Both the position numbers and the translations under genes were made by a program. From positions 1 through 43,760 of the forward strand of contig NZ_JAUYGL010000219.1 of the NCBI RefSeq assembly GCF_030689745.1: a stretch of 43,760 bases of DNA. Direction: 5' to 3'. Source of the stretch: Devosia sp. Its GTDB lineage: Bacteria; Pseudomonadota; Alphaproteobacteria; Rhizobiales; Devosiaceae. This document shows positions 43,723 through 43,760 of this stretch, one piece after another; the stretch's first letter is position 1, and the number at the start of each line of letters is the position of its first letter. Below the pieces are notes generated by a model that saw only the letters and a program-made list of their open reading frames with translations, was not told the origin of the DNA and searched no databases.

Positions 43723-43760
43723 CTAGAGCAGGGTCAGGTTCGTAGCCGACACCTTGCCGT
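43723..43760 (-). CDS. 3' end of an unidentified gene at the window edge
   Basis: Twelve codons including the stop TAG at 43725-43723, reading GKVSATNLTLL. A double terminator follows, which supports a real gene end. Too little is left to name it. Confidence 0.5.
   Translation of the reverse strand, partial: GKVSATNLTLL

Overview
The window reads as chromosomal DNA of an alphaproteobacterium of the order Hyphomicrobiales, quite possibly a Devosia-type genus. This rests on high GC, an RNase P RNA of alphaproteobacterial type, DUF2336 and DUF992 proteins, an ArsR-methyltransferase fusion coupled to metF, GC-rich palindromic intergenic repeats, an EcfG-type promoter and small RNAs with anti-Shine-Dalgarno loops. 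The genus is an inference; no rRNA or tRNA gene is visible. There is no phage, transposase or CRISPR array, and nearly all of the DNA is dense housekeeping sequence.

Layout. 1-1.53 kb: nspC (polyamine synthesis, cut by the window edge) and rnpB. 1.57-6.7 kb (minus): a TerB/J-domain protein, a Pro/Ala-rich membrane-anchored protein, metF translationally coupled to an ArsR-methyltransferase regulator behind a perfect palindrome, and a DUF2336 protein. 6.9-9.8 kb: rarD-type permease, a host-attachment-family protein, an alpha/beta hydrolase coupled to a small exported protein. 9.8-16.4 kb: ettA, a pair of M16 peptidases (one catalytic, one lacking the zinc motif), a TolB-like propeller protein, and a soluble receptor with its chemotaxis signalling tip placed before its sensor domain. 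16.6-20.0 kb: a YdeP/FdhF-like molybdopterin oxidoreductase and a PQQ-type sugar dehydrogenase. 20.2-22.7 kb: greA, trxB, and a LysR regulator.

The most striking stretch is 22.84-24.05 kb, which looks gene-poor but holds four consecutive plus-strand transcription units. Each starts with the same promoter module (15-bp TGCATGGC-type box, 11 bp, ATTG -35 region, 17 bp, -10) and ends in a strong intrinsic terminator. The two central RNAs each display three hairpins whose loops carry CCUCC or CCUCCUCC, complementary to Shine-Dalgarno sequences; the first unit has one clear loop of this kind and the last only a remnant. They resemble the alpha-r14/NfeR1 and 'cuckoo'/CcsR small RNAs of alphaproteobacteria. 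A 55-residue membrane protein gene sits between the two central copies.

24.2-31.5 kb: an unrecognised 367-aa protein, an aspartate aminotransferase, small membrane and CBS proteins, and a glycine betaine/proline-type ABC transporter operon with an internal hairpin. 31.5-37.5 kb: a methyltransferase, a small hydrolase, a ZntR-like MerR regulator, a DUF992 protein, a Zn/Cd-type P1B ATPase behind a MerR-style promoter with a 19-bp spacer, a GNAT enzyme and a Spy/CpxP-like periplasmic protein; the metal genes probably work together in efflux and envelope protection. 37.7-43.76 kb: a class V aminotransferase, a DMT exporter, twin DUF2147 proteins, an orphan terminator marking a possible further sRNA, a GNAT enzyme, tdk coupled to an acyl-CoA thioesterase, and an exported SH3/crystallin-like protein behind a GGAAC-N17-CGTT stress promoter. 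The last 38 bases hold the 3' end of another minus-strand gene.
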